From Amyelois transitella (taxonomy: Eukaryota > Arthropoda > Insecta > Lepidoptera > Pyralidae), in NCBI RefSeq assembly GCF_032362555.1, contig NC_083505.1, positions 8,423,501-8,487,500 on the forward strand: a DNA stretch of 64,000 nucleotides, read 5' to 3'. The translations under genes and the position numbers were made by a program. Of this stretch, positions 57,592 through 64,000 are shown one piece after another. Below the pieces are notes generated by a model that was not told the DNA's origin, did no database searches, and saw nothing but the letters and a program-made list of their open reading frames with translations. The number at the start of each line of letters is the position of its first letter. Positions within the stretch are counted from its first letter, which is position 1.

Positions 57592-57934
57592 TAGCATAAG
57601 TATAATTCTATACTTATAATAAATCTGTAGAGAGGTCAATTCTGTACATGGAATATATTTTCAAAATAACTATCAGGGAGTGATTAGTGATCGATACAGA
57701 TGCCAAAAATGCAATCAGTAAAAATTTTGTCTGTCTGTCTGTCTGTATCTTCTTTATAGAAACAAAAACTACTTGACGGATTTTAACGAAACTTGGTACA
57801 GATATTCTTCATACTCCTGTGCAGGTTATAGTATACTTTTCATTACGCTACAATCAGAAGGCGCAGAGCAGTGAAAGGAAATGTTGGGAAAACGGGAGAA
57901 GTTACTTGATTTTTTAAGCTTCCGTCGCGTGTGC

Positions 57935-58880
57935 AGTCTTAGTTTATGGATAGTTGTTTGACAGATTTGAAAGAGTCGGAAAGTGGATTAAGGATGAATG
58001 AGTTACTCGTCAAATGTCTGCTCTATGCCGACGATTAGGTTATACTGGCGTCATAAGCGGAAGAGTTACAGGAGGTGGTAAACTGTATGCATGAAGCTTT
58101 AAAAGAGAAAGGAATGAAAGTGAACGTAAGTAAAACTAAAGCAAGGTTTTTGAAATGGAGAAAGAAATGACCGCATGTAATATTTTGATTGGAGGAGAAA
58201 AAGTTGAGCAAGTGAAAGAGTTTGTATATCTAGGATCAAAGTTTACATCAGATAGCAAGTGTGATAGTGATGTTGAAAGGAGAGTGAACGCGGGGAACAT
58301 GGTAAATAGAGCTTTGCATGCCTTTATGAGCAGTCAGAAACTATCCAAAAAGGCTCGAATGGCTGTGCATAGGAGCTTGTTGGTCCCGACATTAATGTAT
58401 GAGAATGAAAGTTGGGTATGGCAAAAGAAGCACGAAAGCAGAATAAATGCAGTGGAAATGAGGGCGTTAAGGAGTATGATGGGTGTGAAATTGAGTAACC
58501 GGATAAGGAACAGCGTGATAAGGGAATGTTGTGATGTGAAAGAAGATGTAGTTACAGAAATAGAAAAGGGAATGTTAAGATGGTTCGGTCATGTGGAGAG
58601 AATGAATGAAAGCAGGTTGACTAAGCAGATTTACAAGGAGAGTGTGGAGGGAAAGGTCGGAGTGGGAAGACCTAGACGAACGTATCTTGATCAAATTAAG
58701 GACGTCCTTATAAAGGGTCAGGTCAAATGTACCCGAAACCGCCGAGCTTACATGAAGAGAGTTATGAATGTGGATGAAGCGAAGGAAGTATGCAGAGATC
58801 GTGGCAAGTGGAAAGAGGTAGTCTCTGCCTACCCCTCCGGGAAAGAGGCGTGGTTTTATGTATGTTTGTTATGTATGTAA
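57935..58880 (+). pseudogene. RTE-like endonuclease/reverse transcriptase LINE remnant
   Basis: Upstream of the open frame the catalytic LYADD of reverse transcriptase is visible at 58021-58035, followed at once by a stop. The open frame 58155-58880 (241 codons) carries the thumb/C-terminal region typical of RTE-like LINEs in insects: VKEFVYLGSKFTSDSKCDSD, MRALRSMMGVK, RWFGHVERMNESRL, GRPRRTYLDQIKD. It ends in GTATGT-type repeats. 5' truncated, with stops and shifts; dead copy. Confidence 0.82.
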
Positions 58881-60195
58881 TGGCTCCATCTCCTAATGAG
58901 ACTTCATACAGGGTGACATTTAAAACAGCTGCATCCTTTTAAACATAGACTATACCCGTGCTTCTGTTTGAGCCTATTTTTATTTAAATTAAACGTCATC
59001 ATTTTCACATTTAAAAACCGTCAAAAACTACGTCACACGCTTTATTAAAGACCAATACTACAAAAGGAAATTAAAACTAAACATGTAAATAAATGTCTGA
59101 AAAATAAATTATTTTTCTAGTATCTAGATCAAGTAAAGTACAGAGTTGTCGAAATCGCTCAGCTGAATGAATTGTGTCGTTGACCTCTGAATCTTACGCG
59201 TCGCTTTTCCGCCGGCCGGGGTGATATGACGTATTTAGGATCGTGGATTTTGATACTTTTATTTTTTTCGTACTTTCTGAAATATGAACCGATATTTTTC
59301 TTTTAACGTTTTTAAATATCCTTTAGATGAGTACACTTAATAGTTAAATTTATGCAGTTGAATTAAAAGTCACCCTGTATATGTCATCCATTGATATGGC
59401 CCAGAACGAAGCAGGAGAACTTTACACGTGCTGGACTTATATCCAGATTTTTTTATGAAAAAGGGAAAGAACAAAAAGTCGGTAAGTATTTTATATTATA
59501 TTAGTATTTTAATTAAGAGAAATAGAGAGACGATTAGGTACCCGTGGTTATTCACGTTGTTCCACCAGGGGGACGTATGGAAATTTGTTTTAGGTACTTA
59601 GGACCAATATTGATAGCAGATGAAAGTGTGATATTGAAAGAAGATTAAATCTAGTGTTGCATGTATAGAAATCAAAAATACGTAAGTTAGTTCTTTATGA
59701 GAAGTCAATAGAAGTTGTCCAAAAACGCTCGTATAGCAGCCCAGAGGCACCTAACTGCGAGAGTTCGACTGACTAGTTAGAACTTGACTGTTTTACGAAC
59801 AAGACATCGTTTTCAGAAAATGCGTCTGTTTTGATTTGATATCTCCCACGAATTGTTTTGTTAAGAATTTGTCTACGGTCCTAAGAGCCCGTGCAGCATG
59901 CCGCCAATTTTATCCGACCTAGGTCTGACCTGAAATCGATTAATCGAAAAATCGATCTTTTGGTGCGATTAAAATCGTTCTTTTTAATCGATCTCACACA
60001 TCCTAAAATCGAGATAGGTACGATTTTTTCTGTTTTTGTATAAACCATACAATTAGTTGAAGGCCCGTATTACAAAAGTGCTGCCGGTTAATTACTCAAA
60101 ACCTCACGAGATGGTTGTATGTGTAGTCTCCTTCGCCTCACTTCTCATCAATTAAAAAAGTTACGTTTATAATCACATTCTTTAACCTCTCAGCT
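58881..60195. other. Intergenic region
   Basis: No gene seen. 59935-60030 is dense in ATCGAT/AATCGATT motifs (ATCGATTAATCGAAAAATCG), mirrored at 60500-60530, and may belong to the ends of the hAT remnant at 60314. Confidence 0.45.
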
Positions 60196-60199
60196 GCTG

Positions 60200-60251
60200 T
60201 GGCGCATATATGCGCCACCACCGTAATCTGCTGTGGCGCACATGTGCGCCA
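60200..60251. repeat. Pair of 18-bp perfect palindromes
   Basis: TGGCGCATATATGCGCCA (60200-60217) and TGGCGCACATGTGCGCCA (60234-60251), 34 bases centre to centre, each preceded by CTGCTG or CTGCTGT-type sequence. Confidence 0.92.
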
Positions 60252-60313
60252 ACTGTCCGCGACAACTTAAAACTCGGTTTTAAGCTTAAAATACATACTG
60301 TGACGGTTTAATA

Positions 60314-60565
60314 TTGTTTAATTTACATTCCAAACATACTCAGCTTGTGGGATCATCTGTTCCTTGTGAGCGCCTGTTTTCAGTTGCTGGAAACATCGCA
60401 AATGATGAGCGAAACCGTTTTGATTCCAGTAGACTTGACAGATTGTTGTTTTTAAAAAGTGTAGACCTCGATTTTTTGAGGATCAATTCATTAGGTCACG
60501 ATTCGAATCGATTTAAAAATCGATCTTTTTCGGCAAGAATCGCCATCCCTAGATTGAACGTGTGA
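60314..60565 (+). pseudogene. hAT transposase C-terminal fragment
   Basis: Open frame containing SSVPCERLFSVAGNIANDER and SSRLDRLLFLKSVDL, the hAT dimerisation signature shared with BED-type transposases. No DDE core or BED finger upstream, so a fragment. The end reads CGCCATCCCTAG at about 60541-60552, resembling a hAT terminal repeat (CAGGG.. type) in reverse. Lies 320 bases upstream of the Hadha start codon. Confidence 0.75.
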
Positions 60566-60880
60566 AATGAAATGGCCGTACAGCATGCAACCGACCTGAC
60601 AACTAGCGACTAGCAGTAGAGATCTAGGTCAGACGAAGTTGTGTTTCTAGGTGCCATGTTGTGCCGTTCCAAGTCTAGGATTTTTTTTGTCTTTTAATTT
60701 CATACATTTCATTCACTCTTTTTTATGTCAAAGTCAATTTCGTAATCAGTCCTCCTTCTCCTCTTTCTTCACCCCCTCCGATTCCATTTTCCACGACGAA
60801 AGTTTAGGTTCAAAGTCTGGGTTTCAAATTATTAAATTATATTTCTTTTTAGTTTAATATATCTTAAATAATTTTAAAAT
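60566..60880 (+). promoter_or_regulatory. Hadha upstream region
   Basis: Interval between the hAT remnant and the Hadha ATG; must hold the 5' UTR and probably the core promoter. No TATA box recognised. The frame at 60651-60857 is not supported. Confidence 0.4.

Positions 60881-64000
<3,120 letters not shown>

Overview
The window is AT-rich animal nuclear DNA with spliced genes (GT-AG introns, short coding exons) and a heavy load of dispersed repeats. Ddc, Hr38, Vps52, Hadha and Ice1 orthologues, together with several tRNA-headed SINEs and other dispersed repeats of a kind familiar from moth and butterfly genomes, point to a lepidopteran. This is an inference from protein similarity recalled from memory and from repeat style; no search was run.

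Layout. 1-4,940 (+): 3' part of Hr38 (NR4A orphan nuclear receptor), whose first exons lie upstream of the window. 4,941-10,055: 3' flank and repeats. 10,056-13,849 (+): complete Vps52 (GARP/EARP tethering subunit) in seven coding exons. 14,548-31,938 (-): a long gene best read as Ice1 (little elongation complex subunit 1), tail to tail with Vps52. Its first intron holds a Ty3/gypsy-type LTR retrotransposon (24,404-29,219) that itself carries a DNA transposon, and whose 3' half has been tandemly duplicated (to 31,640). 34,686-36,035 (+): a single-coding-exon BTB-BACK protein with a non-coding leader exon and a promoter region rich in TATCGAT motifs. 37,795-40,073 (-): flavin polyamine oxidase (PAOX/SMOX family). 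44,886 to about 53,820 (-): dopa decarboxylase Ddc, five coding exons plus a probable far-upstream TATA-driven leader exon. 54,000-60,600: repeat-rich gap with Helitron-like, RTE-type LINE and hAT remnants. 60,881 to the window end (+): 5' part of Hadha (mitochondrial trifunctional protein alpha subunit), cut off by the window edge.

The genes are ordinary, independently transcribed animal genes and do not form an operon or a dedicated system. The only functional link worth testing is Hr38 with Ddc: vertebrate NR4A receptors activate dopamine-synthesis genes, and an inverted AGGTCA pair lies in the long first intron of Ddc. The most unusual structures belong to the mobile DNA: a 110-bp-LTR retrotransposon that lacks a tRNA-type primer site and shows a possible self-primer; a 2,361-bp tandem duplication inside it; a 33-bp perfect hairpin; a split THAP-domain remnant; and several other short perfect hairpins. 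I found no CRISPR, bacterial gene cluster or evident novel enzyme system.
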